A program made the translations under genes and the position numbers. DNA of 64,000 bases. It comes from an uncultured bacterium (GTDB lineage: Bacteria > Cyanobacteriota > Vampirovibrionia > Gastranaerophilales > Gastranaerophilaceae). The notes under the pieces are model-generated. The model saw nothing but the letters and a program-made list of their open reading frames with translations. It was not told the DNA's origin and searched no databases. The stretch lies in NCBI GenBank assembly GCA_946622415.1, contig CAMOPX010000008.1, forward strand, positions 1-64,000, written 5' to 3'. Positions 25,058-34,471 of the stretch are shown one piece after another (position 1 is the first letter of the stretch; each line of letters opens with the position of its first letter).

Positions 25058-27394
25058 TTAAATTTTCTTTTTAAATTTAATTCCTAAAATTGTTATTACC
25101 TTGTGTTTTGCATTTTCTCTTTTTATGTTTTCAATTGAAAAAACAAATTTTAATATTTTTTTGAAGCTTTGTGCCTTATTCAATTCTTGTTCAAGCGTAA
25201 AAATTTTATAGCTCAGGTTTTTGATTTTTGTATCAAAATAAGTTTCAAAATCCGCGGGTCTTTTTGCTGCGGAATCTTTTAAAGAACAGATAAGCCAATT
25301 TATTGCTTCTTTTGCTTTATTTTCAATAATTTTATTTGCAAAAGTAAAATCCAAATTTAAATCAATAATTTTTTCATTTTCTTTTAATTCATCAAAAGAA
25401 GATATGAATCTGTTTTTAATCTTCATTTCATTAAACATCTTGTATCTTATTTTGCCTCTTTTTTTGTTTATCATCGAAATAAACGGTTTGTTGAATTTTA
25501 CTGCAAAGCAGGTTCCATGGTATGAATCCGTAAATACAAAAGAAGAGTGTCCGTAAAGATACAAAAATTCTTCCGGTGTATAATTTTTAACAAATTCAAG
25601 TTCGTTTGATAGTGCATAATCAAAATCCAGATTTTGAATGTTTATAATTTTGAGATTTAGTTTTTTGCTTATGTATTTAACGGCTTGAATTTTTTCTTCA
25701 TTTAAATCTAAAATGTAAGTCAAAAGATAGTTTTTCGGAGTTTTTAAAACGACGTTTTCCGATAAATCTTCATAAACTTTTTTATCAAGCATCAGAGTCG
25801 GGTCAATTAATTCAATTGGTTTTATTTTAAATATATTTTTGCAAAGATTTTCGCTCGCTTCTCTTAAAGAAAGATGATTAAATCTTTTTAAAAGGTACTG
25901 TTTTTCAATAATATCTTCTTCGTCTGAAATAAATTTGTCGTGACCGAATGAGGTTGAGAATGCGATTTTATTTTTATTATTTTTAACCCACCCTAAAAAT
26001 GCAAAATCTAACTTTAAAGCGTAAGAAAACATTTGATCTGACCCTACAACAAAATTTTTGCATTTTTCATTTAATTCAATTAATTCGTTTTCATCATAAT
26101 AAGATTTTGAAATAAAATAGTGTTTTTTGGCAAATTCCATCGGGATTGTATTTTTAATCGAAAAATTTTTCCATTGAGTTTTTAATTTTTGAAGCATTAA
26201 ACATGTATAGCCGAGGTCTTTTATAATACGATTGACGGCATACGCAACGAGTATTGCCCCATAATTTTTTGAATAGAATGTAGTTAACAAACAAACGTCA
26301 AACTTTTCCTCATTTATTAGTGAAGCCGTTGAATTAAAGCTGTATTTTTTTGACAATTCAAAAAATTCTTTTCTCTTTTTATTAAATTTATCAAAGGGAA
26401 GCCCTTTTTTTATGAAGCCGTTATTGTAATCATTTTTTAATTTAACAGGAATCAATTTTCCTTTTGAAAAATCAAGTTCGTTTATTAATTCTTCACCTTT
26501 TTTGTTATTTAAAAATATTAAAGAAACGCCGTTTTTATAATCTAAATCAGGAAAATATTTTTCTACTCCCCAAAAATCCCCAAGAGAAATATCCGCTTCA
26601 CGAGGAAGTTTTGAAAAATCACAATCGTAACAAGATGAGCGCAGAATAATGGAATCGTGGAATAATTTTGTAAAATCATCGGTTACAATTTCTTCATTTT
26701 TTAAAGTTATTGTACATTTTGAACAACTCCAGCCTGTTTTTTCTTTATCCCTAAAATTTATATTTAAGATATCATTTTTATTGAAATTTTCTTTTAAATA
26801 CTTTTGCCATTTTGAGTTTGGTGTTATTCCGTGACAGAATAAATCAATTGTGTAGAGTTTTTTGTAGTCTTTTTTTAAATATGAATATAATCCCGCAACT
26901 TGGCACGGGCATCCGCAAAAAAGAACAAACCTATCTTCCTTCAGTATTTTTTCGATTTTTTTATAACAGTTATTTGTATTGCTTTGAACGTATTTTGAAC
27001 CTCTTAATTTTTCTAAATCTTTAAGATTGTTTATTATGATATGTTCAATATTCCATTCCTTATTAAATGCAGCACCTGAGATATAACCGCCTTTTGATAA
27101 AATATATTTTGCAATAACGGAAAAAATCCCGCCTGATGAACTTTTTAATCTTTCTTTTTCGTCAGCAAAGCCTGCATAAGTTTTTAAATCATTTTTTTTA
27201 TTTTTGTTGTTCTTATTTAATATAGGACAACTTTTTAAACACATTTTGCAATTTGAACATTTATTTTTGTTTATCAGAGGAAATAAAAAGCCATCTTTAT
27301 CAATTTTCATTGTTATTGCATCGTTCGGGCAAGCATTCAGGCATGCCTCGCAGCCTGTACAATTTTGTACAGGTAGAATGTTTTTTGTATTCAT
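25058..27394 (-). CDS. Fusion: ferredoxin - FrhB-like - polysaccharide pyruvyltransferase
   Basis: The 778-residue protein has three parts. Residues 1-60 hold two 4Fe-4S motifs (CTGCEACLNACP, CSNCKMCLKSCP). About 65-370 match the coenzyme F420 hydrogenase/dehydrogenase beta-subunit family seen in polysaccharide clusters (SSGGIFSVIAKYIL, FCGCPCQVAGLYSYL, SLGDFWGVEKYFPD). From about 375 onward is a polysaccharide pyruvyltransferase domain (YSKNYGAILVAYAVN, VVGSDQMF, FTDSYHGTCFAVKFNKPF). The end is a hydrophobic VITILGIKFKKKI tail shared with the glycosyltransferases. It likely makes pyruvyl ketals on the polysaccharide with an added redox step. The two functions are usually separate genes. Confidence 0.88.
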   Translation of the reverse strand: MNTKNILPVQNCTGCEACLNACPNDAITMKIDKDGFLFPLINKNKCSNCKMCLKSCPILNKNNKNKKNDLKTYAGFADEKERLKSSSGGIFSVIAKYILSKGGYISGAAFNKEWNIEHIIINNLKDLEKLRGSKYVQSNTNNCYKKIEKILKEDRFVLFCGCPCQVAGLYSYLKKDYKKLYTIDLFCHGITPNSKWQKYLKENFNKNDILNINFRDKEKTGWSCSKCTITLKNEEIVTDDFTKLFHDSIILRSSCYDCDFSKLPREADISLGDFWGVEKYFPDLDYKNGVSLIFLNNKKGEELINELDFSKGKLIPVKLKNDYNNGFIKKGLPFDKFNKKRKEFFELSKKYSFNSTASLINEEKFDVCLLTTFYSKNYGAILVAYAVNRIIKDLGYTCLMLQKLKTQWKNFSIKNTIPMEFAKKHYFISKSYYDENELIELNEKCKNFVVGSDQMFSYALKLDFAFLGWVKNNKNKIAFSTSFGHDKFISDEEDIIEKQYLLKRFNHLSLREASENLCKNIFKIKPIELIDPTLMLDKKVYEDLSENVVLKTPKNYLLTYILDLNEEKIQAVKYISKKLNLKIINIQNLDFDYALSNELEFVKNYTPEEFLYLYGHSSFVFTDSYHGTCFAVKFNKPFISMINKKRGKIRYKMFNEMKIKNRFISSFDELKENEKIIDLNLDFTFANKIIENKAKEAINWLICSLKDSAAKRPADFETYFDTKIKNLSYKIFTLEQELNKAQSFKKILKFVFSIENIKRENAKHKVITILGIKFKKKI

Positions 27395-27419
27395 TTTTCC
27401 CCTTTCATTTAGTTATAAA

Positions 27420-28601
27420 TCAGTATTGTAACTTCATAAACGGTATCGCCCCGAATAAATACAGTTTTTTAATGCTGTGTACCGATATTTTGTATTTAAA
27501 TAGCGGTATAATTCCAAATAATAACAGCCAGAATCTTCTGGAATCAATCTTTTTTATTTCAAACAGTTTTATTCCAAATAATAAAACCTTGTTGTTTGAT
27601 ACTTTTTTGTTTATAAATTTTTTTAATTTATTAGGATTCTTTTTTATAGCTAAACACAATCTTTTTGCCTGATTGTGTAACGGAGATTTTTTAATATCAT
27701 CAGTAGAATAGTTTTCAAGATTGCTTTTGATAATTTCAAAATCTTCATTTGTTATTGAATATCCGCATAAATATAATTTTGAATAGATGTTTGCGTATTC
27801 TTCCTTAATACAGTATGGTGCCAATATTTTCCATTTTTCGGGGATTTTTTCTCTTATGAATTTATGTACATCTTCCCATCTTTTAATAAAAACGGAAACA
27901 TTGTATAAAACAGTTGATGCGTTTTCGTTTGTTAATCTGTAATAATTAAAAGCTTCGTTATACCAAGCGATTTTATTTGTTTGGCATAATGTTTGCAATC
28001 TGAAATGGTTATCGACATATCCTGCGCCTTTAGCTTCTAAAAGTCTTATGTTTTTTTCTTTTAAATAAGATTTTTTATAAATTGCAGCCCAGATAGAAGG
28101 ATGAATGGAAGCTAAAATCGGATATTCTTCTATGGAAAACAATTTATTAACCGGCAAATCTTTAACTTCATCCATAAAAAAGCAAGGTAAAATCTCTTCA
28201 TTGGAATCCGAGGTTTTATCCGAATATTCAAAATAAGGCAATTTTACAACATCGGCATTTAAGTTTTTTGCATAAGAATATAATTTTTCATACATGTCGG
28301 ATTTAATAAAATCATCTGATTCTATGATAGAAATATATTCGCCCTTTGCTATATCAATACCTTTGTTAACTGAAGCGCCGTACCCGCCGTTTTTTTCGTG
28401 GATGGTTTTTATTCTTTTATCTTTTTTAATCCCTGTTTCGTACATATCAATAATTGCTCTGCATTCATCAATATCGCCCTCGTCTATTAAAATAACTTCA
28501 ATTTCATTAAGACTTTGATTCAAAATAGAATCAATGCACTGCATTAAATATTTTTCAACCTTATAAACAGGAACTATAACCGAGATTTTAAAAGTGTTCA
28601 T
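27420..28601 (-). CDS. Family 2 glycosyltransferase
   Basis: The 393-residue GT-A enzyme has ISVIVPVYKVEKYLMQCIDS at the start. A variant nucleotide loop reads LIDEGDIDECR, where most family members have DDGSxD. The metal-site region is YISIIESDDFIKSD, with DEEQ-like later motifs not obvious. The C-terminal 60 residues carry three hydrophobic LFGI-type stretches (VLLFGIKLFEIKK, LLLFGIIPLFKY, LYLFGAIPFMK). It probably adds one sugar of the surface polysaccharide at the cytoplasmic face of the membrane. Its start overlaps gmhA by 4 bases. Confidence 0.88.
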   Translation of the reverse strand: MNTFKISVIVPVYKVEKYLMQCIDSILNQSLNEIEVILIDEGDIDECRAIIDMYETGIKKDKRIKTIHEKNGGYGASVNKGIDIAKGEYISIIESDDFIKSDMYEKLYSYAKNLNADVVKLPYFEYSDKTSDSNEEILPCFFMDEVKDLPVNKLFSIEEYPILASIHPSIWAAIYKKSYLKEKNIRLLEAKGAGYVDNHFRLQTLCQTNKIAWYNEAFNYYRLTNENASTVLYNVSVFIKRWEDVHKFIREKIPEKWKILAPYCIKEEYANIYSKLYLCGYSITNEDFEIIKSNLENYSTDDIKKSPLHNQAKRLCLAIKKNPNKLKKFINKKVSNNKVLLFGIKLFEIKKIDSRRFWLLLFGIIPLFKYKISVHSIKKLYLFGAIPFMKLQY

Positions 28602-29188
28602 GCAAGACCCTTTGTCGCCTGTGCTTCCAAATTCAAGGTTTTTTCAATTACATAATATGCAAGATGACACATTATCATATGAATATCTTCCGATAATTGC
28701 ATATTATTAACATTTGCATTTATTGAATATTTTGTAATTTTTTTTAGTATTCCGCCGTCAAATCCTGTCAGGGCAACTGTTATTGCTTTATTTAAATTTG
28801 CATATTCTACTGCTTTTACTACATTTTTGCTGTTTCCGCTTCCCGATAATGCTATTACGACATCACCTTCGTTTAAAAGATTTTTCAGTTGTTCAACAAA
28901 AATATCTTCATAATTAACGTCATTTGCGTATGCAAGCATAGAAGGAATATTGTCGTTTAAACATATAAATTTGAATTTTTTTTCATATTGATAACTCAAA
29001 CCCTTGTTGTAGTCGCAATAAAAATGACTTGCAGTTGAAGCGGAGCCTCCGTTACCCATAATAAAAATTTGTTTTCCTTCGTCTCTTTTTCTTAATAAAA
29101 GATTAATGAAATTTTCTATTTCGCTTCTGTCGAGATTAGAAATTGTGTCTTGTAATCTTGTTAAATAATTATTTATATCGTTAAACAT
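28598..29188 (-). CDS. gmhA: Sedoheptulose-7-phosphate isomerase
   Basis: The 196-residue SIS-domain enzyme converts sedoheptulose-7-phosphate to D-glycero-D-manno-heptose-7-phosphate, the first step to activated heptose. It has IFIMGNGGSASTASHFYCD, VALSGSGNSKNVVKAVEYA and a C-terminal catalytic segment, LSEDIHMIMCHLAYYVIE. Length is normal. It overlaps hddA by 16 bases and is part of a contiguous GDP-heptose set. Confidence 0.93.
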   Translation of the reverse strand: MFNDINNYLTRLQDTISNLDRSEIENFINLLLRKRDEGKQIFIMGNGGSASTASHFYCDYNKGLSYQYEKKFKFICLNDNIPSMLAYANDVNYEDIFVEQLKNLLNEGDVVIALSGSGNSKNVVKAVEYANLNKAITVALTGFDGGILKKITKYSINANVNNMQLSEDIHMIMCHLAYYVIEKTLNLEAQATKGLA

Positions 29189-30189
29189 TTTTGACTCCTA
29201 TATAAATCTACTTTATCGTAATGTATGATATTTGCCCCCTTGTTGTCAAATTTAAAATCAATTTCTTTTAATTTTGAAAGTGCACGTCGGACTTTGCTAT
29301 GGTATTGTTCTTCCACATAAAAAAGCAAAAATCCTCCCCCTCCTGCGCCCAGTAATTTTCCCCCCAGAGCACCATTTTCTATTGCTAAATTATAACAATA
29401 ATCAATATCGGGATTTGTTATTCCGTTTGCAAGTTCTTTTTTATACATCCAACCTCTGTGGAGAATTTCTCCCATTGCGTTTGTGTTGCCTTTTAATAAT
29501 TCGATTTTTAAATCCCTTGATAAACCTACCATTTTATGGAGATTTCTGATTTTCGATTCATCATACGAAGTGTTTTTCTTTTGTTCGGCCAAAATACTTC
29601 CTGCTTTGCGTGTTAATCCCGTATAAAACATTAAAAGGTTTTTTTCTAAAACGTGATATGCATCTGTTTGAAGGTATAATTTTTCAACATCTACAACGCC
29701 GTCTTTATAAAATTCAATAAAATTTAATCCCCCGCAGGCGCAGGCATATTGGTCCTGTTTTCCTATGGGCTCATTAAGATCATCAATTTCAACCTGACAG
29801 GCGAGTTCTGCAATGTCTGTTTTATTCATATATTTATCCGTATATGCGTTGCATAAGTTAATCAATCCGACAGTAAACGCGGAAGATGATGCCAAACCCG
29901 TTCCCGATGGGATATCTGCGCTTGAATTAAAATCTACTCCTGTTATATTGTATTTTTTAAATAAATCTTTTATAATCGGGTGCTGAATTTCATCCGATGA
30001 TTTTGCCTGTTCGGTTTTGGAATATTTTAAGAGGTAAGCGTTTTCGTCAAAATATGGGTGCATAGAAAGATAAATGTATTTATTTATAGAAGCACTCACA
30101 ACCGCACCGCCGAATTTTTCATAGTAATTTTTTAAATCGCTTCCGCCTCCTGCAAAGCTTATCCTAAAAGGAGTTCTTGTTATTATCAT
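29173..30189 (-). CDS. hddA: D-glycero-alpha-D-manno-heptose-7-phosphate kinase
   Basis: The 338-residue GHMP kinase phosphorylates heptose-7-phosphate at C1 with alpha configuration, which sends it to the GDP-heptose route rather than the ADP-heptose route. It has RTPFRISFAGGGSDLKNYYE at the start, the ATP loop DIPSGTGLASSSAF and LLGAGGGGFLLFY near the end. The start overlaps the upstream fusion gene by 4 bases. Fucokinase-type relatives are less likely given the gmhA and gmhB neighbours. Confidence 0.9.
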   Translation of the reverse strand: MIITRTPFRISFAGGGSDLKNYYEKFGGAVVSASINKYIYLSMHPYFDENAYLLKYSKTEQAKSSDEIQHPIIKDLFKKYNITGVDFNSSADIPSGTGLASSSAFTVGLINLCNAYTDKYMNKTDIAELACQVEIDDLNEPIGKQDQYACACGGLNFIEFYKDGVVDVEKLYLQTDAYHVLEKNLLMFYTGLTRKAGSILAEQKKNTSYDESKIRNLHKMVGLSRDLKIELLKGNTNAMGEILHRGWMYKKELANGITNPDIDYCYNLAIENGALGGKLLGAGGGGFLLFYVEEQYHSKVRRALSKLKEIDFKFDNKGANIIHYDKVDLYRSQKCLTI

Positions 30190-31463
30190 TTTATTTGCCC
30201 CTCGTTTAAAATTAAATTAATTGCTTCATTCAGATTTTTTGCCGAAAAATCAGCATCGTATTCATTTTTATCTGATATAAGAATCGTTTTTGCACCTATA
30301 TTTTTCCCTGCTTCAATATCGCATTTTGAATCTCCAATCATCCATGATGTATTGAAATCAATATTAAAATCCTCTTTTGCTTTCATAAATAAACCTGTCT
30401 TTGGCTTTCTGCAATTGCAATCAATTTTTAATTCTTTTATTTCGCCCTTGAAACCGTTTTTTGGATGGTGAGGACAAAAATAAATTTCATCAAGATATGC
30501 CTCTTTTTCACCGAGTAAAGTTTCCAATTTATTATGTATTTTTTCTGTTTCTTCAAACGTAATAAACCCTTTTGCAATCATGGGTTGATTTGTTATGACT
30601 ATTGCAAGAAAACCTGATTCGTTTATTTTTTTAATTGCATCTTCTACTTTTTCCAATAATTGAAAATTATCAAGAGAAGGTGATGTATCCATATTTTTAT
30701 TTATTACACCGTCTCTATCTAAAAATATTGCAGAGCGCTTATTTGTTTTATTAAATTTATTGATGTTTCCTTTTTTAAAATCTGTTTTAATTTTATTAAA
30801 TCTTTCTTTAGTGCCTAAATCTTTAATATATTCTGCGGTTTTATAGCCATAGATATTTTTATCAATAATTTTTGGTAAAATATCTCTGGCGATATCTTGG
30901 TATTCATTCTCTTTTATGAATTTAAAAATTTCCGGTGAAAATATATAAACCCCCGCATTAACAAGATTTTTGTAATAGTTATTGTCGTTGTGCGGTTTTT
31001 TGATTATTTTTGTAATTTTATTATTTTTATCTGTTTCAATCAGGTCGCTATCATAAGGATGATTGTTCGGGTGAATAATAATTGTTGCAATTGATTCTTT
31101 TTGGTTTTTATCAAATTCAATAAAAGAATGAATATCAAAATCCATAACAATATCACCGTAGAAAACCATAAATCTCTTATTTATAGTGTTTTCCAATTGT
31201 TTCAGGCATCCTGCCGTACCGAGAGGAAAAATTTCTGTTATATGATTAATTTTTATATTGAAATTTTTTCCGTCTTTAAAATAATCTTTTATTACATCAG
31301 ACATATATCCCGACATAATAAAGATTTCTTTTGAGCCATACTTTTTTGCAAGTTCAATCTGATATTCAAGTAACGGTTTATTTTGCAGTTTAACCATTGG
31401 TTTTGGTATATCAATTAAACCTAATCTCTCTCCTTTTCCGCCCGCTATAATTACTGTTTGCAT
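30186..31463 (-). CDS. Fusion: heptose-1-phosphate nucleotidyltransferase (HddC-like) and GmhB phosphatase
   Basis: The 425-residue protein has two domains. About 1-225 is a sugar-phosphate nucleotidyltransferase (VIIAGGKGERLG, PKPMVKLQNKPLLEYQIE, FYGDIVMD). About 240-420 is a HAD phosphatase with FLDRDGVIN, ITNQPMIAKG, a zinc-type CPHHP...CNCRKP loop and MIGDSKCDIEAG. Those are the features of heptose-bisphosphate phosphatase GmhB. Together they give the two last steps of the heptose pathway in one chain. The nucleotide (GDP) is inferred from hddA, not read from the sequence. It overlaps the epimerase gene by 13 bases. Confidence 0.9.
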   Translation of the reverse strand: MQTVIIAGGKGERLGLIDIPKPMVKLQNKPLLEYQIELAKKYGSKEIFIMSGYMSDVIKDYFKDGKNFNIKINHITEIFPLGTAGCLKQLENTINKRFMVFYGDIVMDFDIHSFIEFDKNQKESIATIIIHPNNHPYDSDLIETDKNNKITKIIKKPHNDNNYYKNLVNAGVYIFSPEIFKFIKENEYQDIARDILPKIIDKNIYGYKTAEYIKDLGTKERFNKIKTDFKKGNINKFNKTNKRSAIFLDRDGVINKNMDTSPSLDNFQLLEKVEDAIKKINESGFLAIVITNQPMIAKGFITFEETEKIHNKLETLLGEKEAYLDEIYFCPHHPKNGFKGEIKELKIDCNCRKPKTGLFMKAKEDFNIDFNTSWMIGDSKCDIEAGKNIGAKTILISDKNEYDADFSAKNLNEAINLILNEGQIK

Positions 31464-32401
31464 TTATTGTTCTCCAAAATGTATTGTATGGATTTTTGTA
31501 TGGCATCATCAGAGGTCATTTTGGATTTCCAACCGAGGTTATTAATTTTTGATAAATCATAACTGAATTCTTTAACATCTCCTATCCAGCCTGTTTCTCC
31601 TCCTGTATAATTAATTTTTGCACTTAAATTCATGGTATTTATTACTGTTTTTGCTATATCTTTAACCTTTGTTCTTGAAGATGTGCCGATATTAAAATAG
31701 TTTATTTTTTCGTTTGAATTTTTAAATACGAATAAAATTGCATCAATTAATTCCCCGACATATAAGTAAGGTTTATTTTGCTCGCCGTTTCCGAGTACGG
31801 TCAATTCTTTAGGATTCTTTTTTAATTTATTTATAAAATCAAATATAACGCCATGGGTTGCTCTTTCGCCCGTTACATTCGGAAACCTTGTTATCCAGCA
31901 TTGTATTCCATAGTTTTCCGCAAAACTTGAAATAAAGGCTTCCGATGCCAGTTTTGCCGCACCATAGTGAGAAATCGGAAACAGTGGCGCATAATCTTCC
32001 GAGATTTTTTCGGTTGTTTTTCCATATATTGCGGAGCTCGATGCAAAAACGATTTTTTTAACATTAAATTCTCTCATCATATTTAAGATGTTATAGGTGG
32101 TTTTAAAAGTATTATTAAAATCAATATCAGGATTTTTAGAGCTTTTTTCTATGTCTGAATTTGCCGCAAAATGAAAAACCGCATCAAATCTGTTTTGTTT
32201 AAAAACAAAATACAATTTTTCTTTATCCAAGATATCTCCTTCAATAAAAATACAATTTGGGTCTTTTATGGCTCTTTCTATGTTTTCAATTTTTCCGAGT
32301 GATAAATTATCGTAGATTACAACTTGGTTATTTTCTTCAAGAAGTCTATCCACAAGATGACTTCCGATAAAACCGGCACCGCCCGTAATTAATATATTCA
32401 T
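31451..32401 (-). CDS. NAD-dependent nucleotide-sugar epimerase/dehydratase
   Basis: The 316-residue extended short-chain dehydrogenase has ILITGGAGFIGSHLVDRL at the start, FAANSDIEKSS, SSSAIYGKT and the catalytic YGAAK. The overall fit is to GalE/WbpP-type epimerases. Its position between the glycosyltransferases and the heptose fusion suggests that the substrate is either a UDP-hexose or the GDP-heptose. A separate galE at 54.8 kb is likely the housekeeping enzyme, so this one is specific to the surface polymer. Confidence 0.85.
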   Translation of the reverse strand: MNILITGGAGFIGSHLVDRLLEENNQVVIYDNLSLGKIENIERAIKDPNCIFIEGDILDKEKLYFVFKQNRFDAVFHFAANSDIEKSSKNPDIDFNNTFKTTYNILNMMREFNVKKIVFASSSAIYGKTTEKISEDYAPLFPISHYGAAKLASEAFISSFAENYGIQCWITRFPNVTGERATHGVIFDFINKLKKNPKELTVLGNGEQNKPYLYVGELIDAILFVFKNSNEKINYFNIGTSSRTKVKDIAKTVINTMNLSAKINYTGGETGWIGDVKEFSYDLSKINNLGWKSKMTSDDAIQKSIQYILENNKCKQ

Positions 32402-32430
32402 AATCGCCCTTTCTGTTTGTTTTTAAAAAA

Positions 32431-33528
32431 TTAAAACTCTCTTTTTAAAATTTGTTTTCCGAATAAAATTACACTCATTCTTGAAGTGTTTATTCTTATC
32501 GAAAAATTTTTGTTTCTTTCTTTTCTTTTTTCTCTTTTTTTGATAATTTCTTCCGTTCTTTTTTCAAATTGCTCTTTATCGAAAAGAAGCAATCCGAAAT
32601 CTTTTTTATTTACTTTTTTATAAAAATCTTGCGTTATTTCTTTATTTTTGAAGTAGAAATAAAATTCTTTTGAAAATTGTTCTATAAATTCTTTTCTTGA
32701 AGCCTTATCAATTCTATTCAGATTCCAAATATAAGTATTGAATTGTTTAATAAGTTTTTGTGTATTAATAAGCGATTTTATTTTTGGATTTTTATTTAAA
32801 AAAGAATCTATTTCTTTATATTCACCGCATATTGCATAAACGTTGCTTTTTGAATTAACTGAAGATGATTCGTTATCGCACCTGTAATAAAGATATGCTT
32901 TTTTGGTAAAAACAATATCGGAAGCGCATGATAACGCTTTAAACGAAAAAGAAGTATCCTGATAACTTCCGCCTTTTGTATTTAAAAAGCGGATATTGTG
33001 TTTATTTAAAAATTCTTTTTTGTATATTGATGTCCAAATTGTCGGTTGAATTTTTATTATTTCGGGATTTGATTTGATGTTTATTATTTTATTTTCTAAA
33101 AAGCGAGAAATTATGCCCGCTTTTCTCGAAGTTGAATTTGTGTGGGTGTAGTAATCGGATTTTACAATATCTGCATTAAATTTATGTGCAATATTATATA
33201 AATCAAAAAACATATTTTTATCTGCCCAATCGTCAGCTTCAACTATCCCTATATATTCGCCTCTTGCTTTTTCTATGGCATCATTCATGGAAGCTCCGTA
33301 GCCCCCGTGGAATTTGTTTAAATAAACTATTCTTGAATCTTTTTGTTTGTATTTTTCAATTATTTTTCTTGTTTCATCAAAATCGCCCTCGTCGGTTATT
33401 ATTATTTCGATATCCGAAAGTGTCTGATTGATTACGCTGTCGAGGCATTCTTTTATATATTTTTCTGCTTTATATGCGGGAATAATAATTGAAATTTTCG
33501 GAATTGAAGTTTTGAGGTTATTTTTCAT
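32431..33528 (-). CDS. Family 2 glycosyltransferase
   Basis: The 365-residue GT-A enzyme is a paralogue of the 393-residue glycosyltransferase downstream. It has ISIIIPAYKAEKYIKECLDS, the same unusual loop IITDEGDFDETRK and YIGIVEADDWADK. The C-terminus is basic and ends MSVILFGKQILKREF, which again carries the hydrophobic LFG tail. It overlaps the next glycosyltransferase by 11 bases. It probably transfers a different sugar in the same polymer. Confidence 0.88.
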   Translation of the reverse strand: MKNNLKTSIPKISIIIPAYKAEKYIKECLDSVINQTLSDIEIIITDEGDFDETRKIIEKYKQKDSRIVYLNKFHGGYGASMNDAIEKARGEYIGIVEADDWADKNMFFDLYNIAHKFNADIVKSDYYTHTNSTSRKAGIISRFLENKIINIKSNPEIIKIQPTIWTSIYKKEFLNKHNIRFLNTKGGSYQDTSFSFKALSCASDIVFTKKAYLYYRCDNESSSVNSKSNVYAICGEYKEIDSFLNKNPKIKSLINTQKLIKQFNTYIWNLNRIDKASRKEFIEQFSKEFYFYFKNKEITQDFYKKVNKKDFGLLLFDKEQFEKRTEEIIKKREKRKERNKNFSIRINTSRMSVILFGKQILKREF

Positions 33529-34471
33529 TTATTTTCCTTTCAAAAACTTTGATAAAAGAAAAAAGACAGTATTTCTTTGTATTAATACTTTCTTTTACTT
33601 TTAAAATCGGAATGCCTAAAATTTTCAATTCAAAAGAATCTGCCCAAAACTCTTTATCTCTGATGTTTGCGTTTTTTTCTTTCAAAAATTTTAATACCAG
33701 CTTTTTGGCATTTTCTTTGTCTTGTTTTATTTTTTTAAGATGATTTTTTTCTTTTATTTTTACGGTTGAATAAGGGTTTCTGTAATAGTAGTAATTAACA
33801 TTCGGAACACTCACGATACCGTTTGCATAGTATATTGCTTTAATTGTAAAAAGTTTATCTTCGCAAAATACACCCTCTTGCCAATTTATTTTGTTATTTA
33901 TTAAAAATGATTTTTTATAAATTTTGTTTGTCGGGCATGGGTTTTTGGATTGATTTCCTATATCAATTTTATTTTGCAGCGAAGTTGCAAAATATTCGTT
34001 TTCTATGTTTAATCTTTTCTTTGTTTTGCCGTTGCCGATTCTTACGTTTGTTGCGAGTGCAATATCGGAATTGTATTTTTTTGCGGTATTGTATAATTTT
34101 TCAAAATAGTCTAAATCAACCCAATCATCCGAATCAACATAACCTATGTATTCGCCTTCGGCAATCTTCAAGCCCTCGTTTCTTGCAGCACCCTGTTTTT
34201 TGTTTTCTTGGTGTATGACTTTGATTCTGCAATCTGTTTTTGAAAATTCATCCAGAAGTTCTTTTGTTCTGTCGGTAGAACCGTCATTTATGACGATTAT
34301 TTCGATTTCTTTCAGGGTTTGTTTTATTAAAGAAATTAAACATCTGATAAGATACTTTTCGTTATTGTAGGTGGGTACAATAACGGAAACCTTAATGTTC
34401 TCAATCCCCGAAGGCATAAAAATTCCGTGCAACTCAGACACGATATTCTGATTGTTGAATATCTCTTTCAT
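33518..34471 (-). CDS. Family 2 glycosyltransferase, first gene of the glycan operon
   Basis: The 317-residue enzyme has a 28-residue N-terminal extension before KVSVIVPTYNNEKYLIRCLIS. The loop is the standard INDGSTDRT. EYIGYVDSDDWVD carries the DxD metal site, and EGVFCEDKLFTIKA carries the ED base region. It ends with FELKILGIPILKVKE, another ILGI tail. It lies at the 5' end of the minus-strand operon, 200 bases from the divergent gdhA. That 34472-34671 gap must hold the operon promoter. Confidence 0.88.
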   Translation of the reverse strand: MKEIFNNQNIVSELHGIFMPSGIENIKVSVIVPTYNNEKYLIRCLISLIKQTLKEIEIIVINDGSTDRTKELLDEFSKTDCRIKVIHQENKKQGAARNEGLKIAEGEYIGYVDSDDWVDLDYFEKLYNTAKKYNSDIALATNVRIGNGKTKKRLNIENEYFATSLQNKIDIGNQSKNPCPTNKIYKKSFLINNKINWQEGVFCEDKLFTIKAIYYANGIVSVPNVNYYYYRNPYSTVKIKEKNHLKKIKQDKENAKKLVLKFLKEKNANIRDKEFWADSFELKILGIPILKVKESINTKKYCLFSFIKVFERKINEK

